8,332 bases of DNA, from positions 1 to 8,332 of the forward strand of contig CAIXHI010000142.1 in NCBI GenBank assembly GCA_903919215.1, in the 5' to 3' direction. Both the position numbers and the translations under genes were made by a program. The notes below the pieces were generated by a model. It was not told the DNA's origin. It saw only the letters and a list, made by a program, of their open reading frames with translations, and did not search any database. The stretch is from an uncultured Acidimicrobiaceae bacterium. Its GTDB lineage: Bacteria; Actinomycetota; Acidimicrobiia; Acidimicrobiales; Ilumatobacteraceae. The stretch's first letter is position 1, and the number at the start of each line of letters is the position of its first letter. Positions 1 to 6,239 of the stretch are shown one piece after another.

Positions 1-2
1 CC

Positions 3-28
3 GGCCCGCTCAGTTGGTGGTCGCGACA
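3..28 (+). repeat. Left terminal inverted repeat of the IS30 element
   Basis: This begins GGCCCGCTCA and matches the reverse complement of 1192-1217 at 22 of 26 bases. It contains the transposase stop codon (TGA on the minus strand, bases 10-12). The mismatches fall at repeat positions 11-13 and 18. Confidence 0.8.
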
Positions 29-1167
29 AGCTCTGCGAATCGTTCGGCTGCAGTATCCCATCCGAGGACTTCTCGTGGGCGCCCATTGATGATCGCGGTC
101 ATGTGATCGAGCTCGTCTTGGGAGTGGACCGACAGGTCGGTGCCCTTGGGCAGGAACCATCGTGCTTTGCCGTTCCAGTTCTCGTTGCTCGGCCGTTGCC
201 ATGGGCTGTGCGGGTCGCAGAAGAAGACTGGGATGTCGGTCGCGACCGTGAACGAGCGGTGCGCCGCGAGCTCGGTGCCTTGATCCCAGGTCAACGAACG
301 AGCCAGCACCGACGGCAGCCGGGCCATCACCGACCCGATCCGTTCAGCAACATGGTCAGCGTGTTTCCCGTCGAGCTTGACCATCATCCCGAACCTGGTC
401 GTCCGCTCGACCAACGTCGCGATCGCGCTCGCACCGTTGGCGCCGATGATCAGATCGCCTTCCCAATGCCCCGGAACAGCACGATCAGCCGCCTCGACTG
501 GTCGTTCAGCAATGTTGACCATCCCGGCGATCTTGCCCACACCATTCGTGCTGCGTTTGCGCGGCTGGCGATGCTGGCGGCGCGTCGACAGACATGCAGC
601 GAGTTCTTTGCGCAGCTCACCACGGGTTTGCACGAAGATCGCCTGATAGATCGCCTCGTGAGACACCCACCACTCTGACGCATCCGGATGCTCACGACGG
701 AGCCGCCGGCTGATCCCTTCCGGCGACCACTTCCTGGAGCGCAACATTTCCTGCACCAGATCCCACAGCCACGGCCGCTGCTCGGTCCAATGTTGCTTGG
801 GCCGAAACGCTGCGCGGTCAGCACGATCCTGGGCGCGGAACGCCCGATACTGCTGGCGGCCACCGGCCTTGGCGATCTCGCGGCCGATCGATCCGCGATG
901 TCGCCCCAGCCGTGCACCGATCTCGGCGTCGGACTCACCGCGCTCGATCCCGATCCGGATCTCCTCGCGGTCCTCCAACGTCAACGCGTTCTTCCTCGGA
1001 GTGCGGTCACGTAACACACCCACAGCTTCCTCGGCGGCCCGCCGCAACAGGGTGTTCTGCGACACCCCCGACAGTCGCACCGCCTGGGGAATCGTCGCCC
1101 CACGCGCCAACGCACGCAACCCAGGGAACACCACCGACAACGGGATCCTCGGCCGACCAACAACCAT
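10..1167 (-). CDS. IS30-family DDE transposase
   Basis: This 385-residue protein catalyses cut and strand transfer of its own IS. The N-terminal part carries two helix-turn-helix-like segments: residues about 23-44, and 78-98 (ESDAEIGARLGRHRGSIGREI-like, the classic IS30 HTH that binds the terminal repeats). The catalytic core shows a full DDE triad: D238 in GHWEGDLI, D295 in TWDQG and E329 in SNENWNG. The last two are separated by 33 residues, the DD(33)E spacing of the family, and E329 is followed by the usual FLPKGTDL block at 338-345. I chose the ATG at 1167 because it gives the expected family length and has a G-rich stretch (GGGGGTG) just upstream. A GTG at 1308 would extend the frame through the right inverted repeat into the hydratase gene and is implausible. 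No frameshift or missing catalytic residue is seen, so the element may be active. Confidence 0.93.
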   Translation of the reverse strand: MVVGRPRIPLSVVFPGLRALARGATIPQAVRLSGVSQNTLLRRAAEEAVGVLRDRTPRKNALTLEDREEIRIGIERGESDAEIGARLGRHRGSIGREIAKAGGRQQYRAFRAQDRADRAAFRPKQHWTEQRPWLWDLVQEMLRSRKWSPEGISRRLRREHPDASEWWVSHEAIYQAIFVQTRGELRKELAACLSTRRQHRQPRKRSTNGVGKIAGMVNIAERPVEAADRAVPGHWEGDLIIGANGASAIATLVERTTRFGMMVKLDGKHADHVAERIGSVMARLPSVLARSLTWDQGTELAAHRSFTVATDIPVFFCDPHSPWQRPSNENWNGKARWFLPKGTDLSVHSQDELDHMTAIINGRPREVLGWDTAAERFAELVATTN

Positions 1168-1191
1168 CACAACACCCCCAACATCAGGAGC

Positions 1192-1217
1192 TGTCGCGAT
1201 CACCCTTTGAGCGGGCC
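1192..1217 (-). repeat. Right terminal inverted repeat of the IS30 element
   Basis: Read on the minus strand this begins GGCCCGCTCA and is the partner of bases 3-28. It lies 24 bp upstream of the transposase ATG, so the transposase promoter probably overlaps it. Beyond it (1218 onward) the sequence has no counterpart at the left end within the window. Confidence 0.8.
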
Positions 1218-1232
1218 CCCGGATTCCGGAAT

Positions 1233-1280
1233 GGATCCTTCCCAGAAGCCGATGTGGGACGGATCCTTCCCAGAAGCCGA
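1233..1280. repeat. 20-bp direct repeat, two copies 28 bp apart
   Basis: GGATCCTTCCCAGAAGCCGA occurs at 1233-1252 and again, identically, at 1261-1280, with an 8-bp spacer. Each copy can fold a small CTTC/GAAG hairpin with a 3-base loop. A 10-bp perfect palindrome (ATTCCGGAAT, 1223-1232) sits immediately to the left. The block lies between the IS end and the hydratase stop codon, outside the IS as defined by its inverted repeats. No function is assigned; a remnant of another element or a 3'-end structure for the operon are both possible. Confidence 0.8.
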
Positions 1281-1292
1281 CGGGCGCGGGGC

Positions 1293-2036
1293 TCAGCGGC
1301 CCTTCCACTCCGGGGTGCGCTTCTGGGCGAAGGCGGTCGCGCCTTCACGGGCGTCCTCGCTGGCGAACACCGGGCCGACGGTCCTGCCGATGTGCTCGAG
1401 CTGATCCTCGCCGATCTCGTCCCACATCAGTCGCTTGGTGGCCTGCACCGCGAGCGGGCCGTTGGCGGTGATCAGCGCGGCGAGCGCCAGAGCAGCGCTC
1501 ATCACGTCGGCGGCGGGTACGACGCGGTTGACCAGTCCCAGTTCGAGCGCCCGAGCGGCCGACATCGACTCGCCGGTGAGGCCCAGCTCGAGGGCGATCT
1601 GCAGCGGGATTCGGCGGGGCAGGCGGGTTGCGCCACCGGCGGCGACGAGGCCGCGCTTGACCTCGGGGATACCGAACTTGGCGTGATCGGCAGCGACCAC
1701 CAAATCGCACTTCATCATCACTTCGAAACCACCGGCCAACGCCATCCCGTTGACGGCGGCGATGACCGGCTTCTCGCACTTGGTGAGCTTGACGAGGCAG
1801 GCAACCACTGGCCCCATGTTCTCACCAGCGGCAAACGCCTTGAGATCCATACCGGCGCAGAAGATCTTCTCACCAGCACCGGTGATGATCAGCGTGCGAA
1901 CCTCGGGGTTCGAGTTGGCCTCGTCGATCGCCGCGATGATGCCGGCCCCGACCTCGGGGTTCAGCGAGTTGCCCGCCTCGGGACGGTTGAGAGTGAGGAT
2001 CATCACGCCATCGCGGATCTCGGTCAGGACACTCAT
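1293..2036 (-). CDS. Enoyl-CoA hydratase (crotonase family), canonical catalytic residues
   Basis: This 247-residue soluble crotonase-fold protein is predicted to add water across the double bond of a 2-enoyl-CoA, giving the 3-hydroxyacyl-CoA. The acyl-CoA/oxyanion-hole segment AGMDLKAF is at 61-68 and the second oxyanion-hole strand NGMALAGG at 96-103. Both glutamates of true hydratases are in place: E105 in GGFEV and E125 in FGIPEVKRG, matching rat mitochondrial E144 and E164. The length is normal for a single-domain hydratase. The ATG at 2036 follows a GGAG ribosome-binding site about 8 bases upstream. The gene is last in the minus-strand operon, 47 bp after the acyl-CoA dehydrogenase stop, so it probably hydrates that enzyme's product. 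A carnitinyl-CoA-dehydratase-like member is an alternative; the substrate cannot be read from the sequence. Confidence 0.93.
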   Translation of the reverse strand: MSVLTEIRDGVMILTLNRPEAGNSLNPEVGAGIIAAIDEANSNPEVRTLIITGAGEKIFCAGMDLKAFAAGENMGPVVACLVKLTKCEKPVIAAVNGMALAGGFEVMMKCDLVVAADHAKFGIPEVKRGLVAAGGATRLPRRIPLQIALELGLTGESMSAARALELGLVNRVVPAADVMSAALALAALITANGPLAVQATKRLMWDEIGEDQLEHIGRTVGPVFASEDAREGATAFAQKRTPEWKGR

Positions 2037-2083
2037 GGGAACACTCCGTGCGGTAAGGGGGTGGGGAGAGGTATAGACGAAAC

Positions 2084-4237
2084 TTACTTCGCGAGCGGGT
2101 CGCGGGGCAGACCCAGAAGACGCTCGGCGATCAGGTTGCGCACGATCTCGGAGGTACCGCCAGCAATCGTGAGACAACGGCTGAACAGGTAGCCATGCTG
2201 GATCTTCCCAGCGCCGTCGGTGATACCGGCCAGCGGTGCCAGCCGCATACCGAGCTGCGATGCCTTCTGCGTGTGCTCGGCGGACAGCAGTTTGGTGATG
2301 TTGCCCTCGGCGCCGGGAGGCCCGCCGATGACCGAGCGCGAGACGTGGCGCAGGTTCAGCGCCGCCATCGCATGCTCTTCGGCCGCGCACTGACCGACCT
2401 CGATGTGGGCCGCGGTGTCGCATTCCAGCGCTCCGGTCAGGAGCGGCAAGAGGTCGTCGACGACGACGTTGTCCAGGCGCCCCTTGTTGCCGCCGATGGA
2501 GACACGCTCATTGCCGAGCGTCGCGCGAGCGACGGCCCAACCCTGGTTGATCGCGCCGACAACATCATCGTCCGGCACGAACACATCGTCGAAGAACACC
2601 TCGTTGAACAAGTTCTCGCCGGTCAGTTCGGTGAGCGGCCGCACTTCCACACCCTTGGCCTTCATGTCGACGACGAATGCCGACACACCACCGTGCTTGC
2701 CCAACGTGGAGTCGGTGCGAACGGTGGCCAGGCCATGTGTCGAGTGGTGGGCGCCGCTGGTCCACACCTTCTGGCCGCTCACCAGCCAGCCACCATCGAC
2801 CCGCGTGGCCTTGGTGGCGATGGCCGCTGCATCCGAGCCGGCGTTGGGCTCGCTGAACAGTTGGCACCAGTAGTACTCGCCGCGCAGTGAGGGCCCGATC
2901 CAGCGTTGGAGCTGCTCCGCTGTGCCGCACTGCACGATGGTGAGCAGCACCCACGAACCGATACCCAACTCGAGTTGTTCGAGATCGCCCAACTCTTCGT
3001 CGATCACGAGTTGTTCGACGACGCTGGCGCCACGGCCGAACGGCTTGGGCCAGTGCGGCAGCAGGTAGCCCGACTCGATACCAGCAGCCTGGCGCTCGGC
3101 CACCGGCAACGAGAAGTACCTGTCGTGGAATGCCTTGGCCTCAGCGCGGTACTGCTCGGCCTCGGGCGGCAGGTCGAGACCCAGGTTCGGGTGCACGCCA
3201 CTGGCGAGCAACGCTGTCACGTCGAGCGGCGCCTGACGATCGCCGCCGAAGAGCGCCGCGAGTACCGACGCACGCCGCAGGTGCAAGTGTGCGTCGTGCT
3301 CCCACGTGTAGCCGATGCCACCGAGGATCTGGATGTTCTTCTCCGCGCAGCGGCGATACGCGGGCAGCGCCTGCGTGGCAGCGAAGGCAGCGGTGAGCAC
3401 CGCCTGTGGGCCGGTGGCACCCGCACGCGCGGCGTCCCACGCGTTGGCTGCCCCGAGTTCGGCATCAACGAGCATGTTCGCCAGGTGATGCTTCACTGCC
3501 TGGAACGATCCAATCGTGCGACCGAACTGCTCGCGCACCTTGGCGTAGTCGGTGGCCGTCGCCACACACGCGCTGGCGCCACCGACTGCTTCGGCTGCGG
3601 CCAGCAGACGACCGATGGAGGTGGCCACCACGGCGCCACCGATGATGACTTCGCTGTCGGCGACGACGAGACCCTCGACATCGATACGCGCGACACGGCG
3701 GGTGGGATCGAGCTGCTCGGTGGGCACGCGCCGCACGGCAGCGGCGTCGATGAGGACGACGTCGTCACCCACCGGCAGCAGCAGCAGATCGGCCAACTCG
3801 CCGGAGAGCACAGCACCGGCCTCGCCCGACAGTCGACCGTCTGCGCCACGTGTCAGCGAGCCGGGCGCGGCGACCGCACCGATGACCGAGCCATCGGCCA
3901 AGCCACGCACGTGCAGTTCACGCTGCGCCGTCGTGCCGACAGCAGCGATGACCGCTGAGGCGTGCGCAGTGGCGAGGAACGGACCGGGGGCTGCGACACG
4001 GCCGAGTTCCTCGATGACGATGATCAACTCGGGCAGGCCGTAGCCCGAACCGCCCAACTCCTCCGGCAGGTGCACACCGGCCCAGCCCAGTTCGCACAAC
4101 GCGGCCCAGAACGGCGGCAGCGCATCAGCATCGGCACGCAGCAGTGCGCGGGAGGCTTCGGTGGCGCCGCGGTCGGCGAGAAACGACTGCGCCACCTCGG
4201 CGAGCGCACGATGGTCTTCGGTCAGAGCGATGGACAT
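2084..4237 (-). CDS. Fused two-domain acyl-CoA dehydrogenase (FadE34-like architecture)
   Basis: This 717-residue flavoprotein is made of two acyl-CoA dehydrogenase units in tandem (about 5-345 and 355-715), near twice the usual length. It is predicted to introduce an alpha,beta double bond into an acyl-CoA using FAD. The first unit has REQFGRTIGSFQAVKH (235-250) and LGGIGYTWEHD (305-315). The second has WCQLFSEPNAGSD (457-469), VSGQKVWTSGA (487-497) and AGGTSEIVRN (692-701). The medium-chain-type base position (YEGT motif) is F330 in the first half and G693 in the second, so neither half has that glutamate. E577 in GNERVSIGG occupies the isovaleryl-CoA-dehydrogenase-type position and is the best candidate base. 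This fits the known fused dehydrogenases of steroid side-chain breakdown, where one active site forms per chain. The ATG at 4237 follows AAAGG. It is the second gene of the operon, 56 bp after the preceding crotonase gene. Confidence 0.93.
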   Translation of the reverse strand: MSIALTEDHRALAEVAQSFLADRGATEASRALLRADADALPPFWAALCELGWAGVHLPEELGGSGYGLPELIIVIEELGRVAAPGPFLATAHASAVIAAVGTTAQRELHVRGLADGSVIGAVAAPGSLTRGADGRLSGEAGAVLSGELADLLLLPVGDDVVLIDAAAVRRVPTEQLDPTRRVARIDVEGLVVADSEVIIGGAVVATSIGRLLAAAEAVGGASACVATATDYAKVREQFGRTIGSFQAVKHHLANMLVDAELGAANAWDAARAGATGPQAVLTAAFAATQALPAYRRCAEKNIQILGGIGYTWEHDAHLHLRRASVLAALFGGDRQAPLDVTALLASGVHPNLGLDLPPEAEQYRAEAKAFHDRYFSLPVAERQAAGIESGYLLPHWPKPFGRGASVVEQLVIDEELGDLEQLELGIGSWVLLTIVQCGTAEQLQRWIGPSLRGEYYWCQLFSEPNAGSDAAAIATKATRVDGGWLVSGQKVWTSGAHHSTHGLATVRTDSTLGKHGGVSAFVVDMKAKGVEVRPLTELTGENLFNEVFFDDVFVPDDDVVGAINQGWAVARATLGNERVSIGGNKGRLDNVVVDDLLPLLTGALECDTAAHIEVGQCAAEEHAMAALNLRHVSRSVIGGPPGAEGNITKLLSAEHTQKASQLGMRLAPLAGITDGAGKIQHGYLFSRCLTIAGGTSEIVRNLIAERLLGLPRDPLAK

Positions 4238-4293
4238 GACGGGCCTTTGGGAGAGATGAGCAACAGGAATACGAGTTGCGACGAACGGGCGGT

Positions 4294-5094
4294 TCAGTCG
4301 CCGATGAAGTTCGCCGGGCGACCCTCGACGAAGGACATGACGCCCTCGACGCGGTCCTTGGTGGTGGAGATGAGCGCCGTCGCGTTGCGCTCATCCTCGA
4401 ACGAGGTGGCCATGTCGGTGGACAGGGCACGCCGATACAGACGCTTGGTGAGGCCCAACGTGCGAGTGGGGCCAGCGGCCAAACGGGTGGCCAGTTCCAT
4501 GGCCGTCGGCAGCACGTCGTCGGCCGCAACACAACGGTTGATCAACCCCCACTTGTCGAGATCAGCGCTCGTGAGCGTGTCGCTGAGCAGGGCGATCTCG
4601 TTGAGGCGGTGGAACGGGATGATCTTCGACAGGAAGTACGGGTCGCCAGCATGCGGCACCATGCCGCGCCGACTGAAGACGTGTGTCCAGCGAGCGTCGG
4701 AGTTAGCGACCACGAGATCAGCCAGCAGCGCCAACATCCACCCAGCGCCGGCAACGTTGCCGTTGACCGCGCTGACGACCGGCTTCTCGACTTCCCACAG
4801 CGCCTTGAACCACGAGCGGTAATCCTCGGTGGCGTAGCGGTAGTCGAGCGTGTTCATCTGCGTCGCACCGGGCGGCACATCGGCGCCGGTGCAGTAGTTC
4901 TTCTCGGTGCCGGTGAGCACAATCGAGCGCACCGACGAGTCGACGTTGGCATCGATCAGGAACTGCGTATACGCCCGAGCGGTCGCATTGTCGACCGCGT
5001 TGCGGCGATCGGGTCGGGCCAGACGCAGCACCACGACTCCGCCGTCATGGCGCTCGATCTCCAGTCCCTCACGGGTTTCGACTTCAAGTCCCAT
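4294..5094 (-). CDS. Crotonase-fold protein lacking both hydratase glutamates
   Basis: This 266-residue member of the enoyl-CoA hydratase/isomerase superfamily is the first gene of the minus-strand operon. The CoA-binding/oxyanion segments are recognisable: YCTGADVPPG (67-76) and NGNVAGAGWM (111-120). The C-terminal ATRLAAGPTRTLGLTKRLY block (202-220) and the final FVEGRPANF (255-263) are typical of the fold. The residues aligned with the two hydratase glutamates are M120 and F140, so simple hydration by the classic mechanism is unlikely. H148 and D151 in GMVPHAGDP lie where some isomerase-type members, such as PaaG, keep their acid or base. Isomerase, hydrolase or ring-cleaving activity on an acyl-CoA are alternatives. 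The ATG at 5094 follows a strong AAGGGGA ribosome-binding site; upstream extension would run into the divergent promoter and the opposite gene. Confidence 0.88.
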   Translation of the reverse strand: MGLEVETREGLEIERHDGGVVVLRLARPDRRNAVDNATARAYTQFLIDANVDSSVRSIVLTGTEKNYCTGADVPPGATQMNTLDYRYATEDYRSWFKALWEVEKPVVSAVNGNVAGAGWMLALLADLVVANSDARWTHVFSRRGMVPHAGDPYFLSKIIPFHRLNEIALLSDTLTSADLDKWGLINRCVAADDVLPTAMELATRLAAGPTRTLGLTKRLYRRALSTDMATSFEDERNATALISTTKDRVEGVMSFVEGRPANFIGD

Positions 5095-5123
5095 GGTGCT
5101 TCCCCTTCGCATCCGGCAACGTT

Positions 5124-5139
5124 CTGACGCTAGTGTCAG
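5124..5139. promoter_or_regulatory. 16-bp palindromic operator-like site in the divergent promoter
   Basis: CTGACGCTAGTGTCAG is an inverted repeat in which seven of eight base pairs match; the exception is G5129/T5134. It sits in the 121-bp gap between the divergent crotonase and SDR genes. It covers the candidate -10 of the leftward promoter (TAGCGT, minus strand) and a TAGTGT -10-like hexamer (5131-5136) facing the SDR. Size, symmetry and place fit a TetR-family repressor controlling both directions, as is common for acyl-CoA catabolic clusters in actinobacteria. No regulator gene is in the window, so the binding protein is unknown. Confidence 0.6.
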
Positions 5140-5156
5140 TAGGGCTTCCGGTTCAA
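5127..5156 (-). promoter_or_regulatory. Candidate promoter of the minus-strand acyl-CoA operon
   Basis: On the minus strand there is TTGAAC (bases 5151-5156) as a -35 element, an 18-bp spacer and TAGCGT (5127-5132) as a -10 of the TANNNT type. The ATG of the first operon gene lies about 32 bases past the -10, leaving room for a short leader with the AAGGGGA ribosome-binding site. The -10 lies inside the palindrome at 5124-5139, so a bound regulator would block it. Assigned by motif only. Confidence 0.5.
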
Positions 5157-5215
5157 CACGGAACGCCCCTCTCTGGCGGCGCGAGACAGCGCCCAACGAT
5201 GAAAGCGAGCACGTC

Positions 5216-6136
5216 ATGCCCGGACTTCTCGAAGGAAAGATCGCGATCGTCACCGGCGCCGGCCATGGCATCGGGCGCGGCCACGCGTTCGAATTGGCCA
5301 AGCACGGCGCCACCGTGATCGTCAACGACCTCGGCTCCAACGTGTCGGGCGAAGGCTCGGGCCGCGATGCCGACGTCGTGGTCGAGCTGATCAAGGCTCG
5401 CGGCGGTACGGCCTCGGCGAACTACGGCAACGTCGCCGACGAGGAGCAGGCCAACGCAATGGTGCAGCAGGCGATCGATGAGTACGGCCGCCTCGACATC
5501 CTCGTCAACAACGCCGGCATCGTGCGCGACAAGGCGATCTGGAACATGAGTGTCGCCGACTTCGATCTGGTGATGAACGTGCACGTGCGCGGCAGTTGGC
5601 TGCTCAGCCGCGCGGCTGCGAAGTTCTGGCGCGACGATGCCAAGGCCAACGGTGGCAGCACCTACGGCCGCATCATCAACACCACTTCCGGCGCCGGTCT
5701 GCACGGCAACTTCGGCCAGACCAACTACGCAACCGCCAAGGGTGCAATCGTGTCGCTGACGCTGACACTCAACGTGGAACTCAACAAGCTCGGCATCACG
5801 GCCAACTGCATCGGACCCGGCGGCATCACCCGCCTGTCGGCAGGCTCGATGGGTGTCACCGCTCGTGAGCCCGACGAGATCCCGGCCGACGAGTTCGATC
5901 GCTTCGACCCGTCGCTGTGCAGCCCGGTGGTCGCCTGGTTGGCCAGCCCGCAGGCCGGTCATGTCAGCGGTCAGGTCATCCGCGCAATGAGCGAGAAGAT
6001 CTTCTGGATGAAGGGCTGGACCGAAGAGGTCATCCTCAACAACGGCGGCACGCGGTGGGACGCGGAGAAACTCGGCGATCTGTTCGCCACCGATGTGTTC
6101 CGCACCAAGGCCCCCGGTCTGCGTATGGGCGGCTGA
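5216..6136 (+). CDS. SDR-family 3-hydroxyacyl-CoA / 17-beta-hydroxysteroid dehydrogenase-like protein
   Basis: This 306-residue NAD(P)-dependent short-chain dehydrogenase has the cofactor motif TGAGHGIG at 13-20. D38 in VNDLG, at the end of the second strand, favours NAD. NNAG is at 98-101 and the catalytic set is N121, S158, Y171 and K175 (TSGAGLHGNFGQTNYATAK). The VIVNDLG and SGAGLHGNFGQTNY stretches resemble Hsd4A and the dehydrogenase half of peroxisomal multifunctional enzyme 2, which oxidise 3-hydroxyacyl-CoAs or 17-beta-hydroxysteroids. About 60 residues beyond the Rossmann core (from about 245) also fit that subgroup. The ATG at 5216 is the start because the frame upstream of it runs antisense through the crotonase gene; the ribosome-binding site (GCGAG) is weak. 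It is divergent from the operon and would supply the step after hydration. Its stop codon lies inside a 35-bp tandem repeat, so its last residues (GG) are encoded by repeat sequence. Confidence 0.93.
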   Translation: MPGLLEGKIAIVTGAGHGIGRGHAFELAKHGATVIVNDLGSNVSGEGSGRDADVVVELIKARGGTASANYGNVADEEQANAMVQQAIDEYGRLDILVNNAGIVRDKAIWNMSVADFDLVMNVHVRGSWLLSRAAAKFWRDDAKANGGSTYGRIINTTSGAGLHGNFGQTNYATAKGAIVSLTLTLNVELNKLGITANCIGPGGITRLSAGSMGVTAREPDEIPADEFDRFDPSLCSPVVAWLASPQAGHVSGQVIRAMSEKIFWMKGWTEEVILNNGGTRWDAEKLGDLFATDVFRTKAPGLRMGG

Positions 6137-6214
6137 GCGCAGCGAAGCGCCCCACCAGGCACGGTGGCTGAGCGCAGCGAAGCGCCCCACCAGGCACGGC
6201 GGCTGAGCGCAGCG
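6131..6214 (+). repeat. 35-bp tandem repeat, 2.4 copies
   Basis: Copies occupy 6131-6165, 6166-6200 and a partial third at 6201-6214. Each full unit starts GGCTGAGCGCAGCGAAGCGC and ends CCCACCAGGCACGG plus one variable base (T in copy 1, C in copy 2). The unit can form small stems: GCTG/CAGC around AGCG, and CCACC/GGTGG across the copy 1-2 junction. The TGA in copy 1 is the stop codon of the SDR gene. Copy 3 breaks off exactly where the 26-bp palindrome begins. The unit length is not a multiple of three and the block is not credible as coding sequence. A dispersed intergenic repeat family is a reasonable guess. Confidence 0.93.
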
Positions 6215-6239
6215 GCGAACGACTGTACAGTCGTTCGCC
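6214..6239. promoter_or_regulatory. Perfect 26-bp palindrome, probable operator with embedded promoter
   Basis: The half-site GGCGAACGACTGT (6214-6226) is followed directly by its exact reverse complement, with all 13 base pairs matching and no spacer. It ends one base before the ATG at 6240. TACAGT (6226-6231) in its centre fits a TANNNT -10 element, and the 8 bases to 6240 suit a leaderless transcript starting on that ATG. No good -35 is seen (CTGAGC at 6203-6208 is weak). The form fits a TetR-family operator controlling the epoxide hydrolase. A hairpin in RNA is an alternative, though the absence of any loop makes a DNA-binding site more likely. The half-site differs from that of the 5124-5139 palindrome, implying another regulator. 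Confidence 0.7.

Larger units (their letters stand above)
3..1217 (-). mobile_element. IS30-family insertion sequence, apparently complete
   Basis: An IS of about 1.2 kb containing one intact IS30-type transposase gene on the minus strand. Both ends can be placed because bases 3-28 align with the reverse complement of 1192-1217 at 22 of 26 positions, including a perfect outer 10 bp (GGCCCGCTCA) and a perfect inner 8 bp (TCGCGACA). The transposase stop codon lies inside the left inverted repeat, as is common in compact IS elements. The two bases visible outside each end are CC on both sides, compatible with the short target duplication of IS30 elements, but the window starts there, so a longer duplication cannot be tested. 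The element sits 75 bp past the stop codon of the enoyl-CoA hydratase gene and reads in the same direction. The exact ends are inferred from the repeat alignment only. Confidence 0.82.

Noticed and set aside
1168..1308. Extended transposase start at the GTG at 1308
   Set aside because: The extension crosses the right terminal inverted repeat, the host spacer and the end of the hydratase gene; the ATG at 1167 gives the family length.
912..2192. Long plus-strand frame of 426 codons across the transposase start and the hydratase gene
   Set aside because: It is antisense to two clear genes, low in complexity (rich in R, S, P, H), shows no domain, and is expected from strong G/C third-position bias.
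2037..2423. Upstream extension of the enoyl-CoA hydratase frame
   Set aside because: It overlaps the end of the acyl-CoA dehydrogenase gene in another frame; the ATG at 2036 has a GGAG site and starts directly at the crotonase fold.
2906..3958. Plus-strand 350-codon frame, with other antisense frames inside the acyl-CoA dehydrogenase gene
   Set aside because: These are shadows of a 717-residue enzyme with recognisable motifs along its whole length.
6131..6214. CRISPR array
   Set aside because: The copies are directly adjacent 35-bp units without unique spacers, and the first contains a gene's stop codon.
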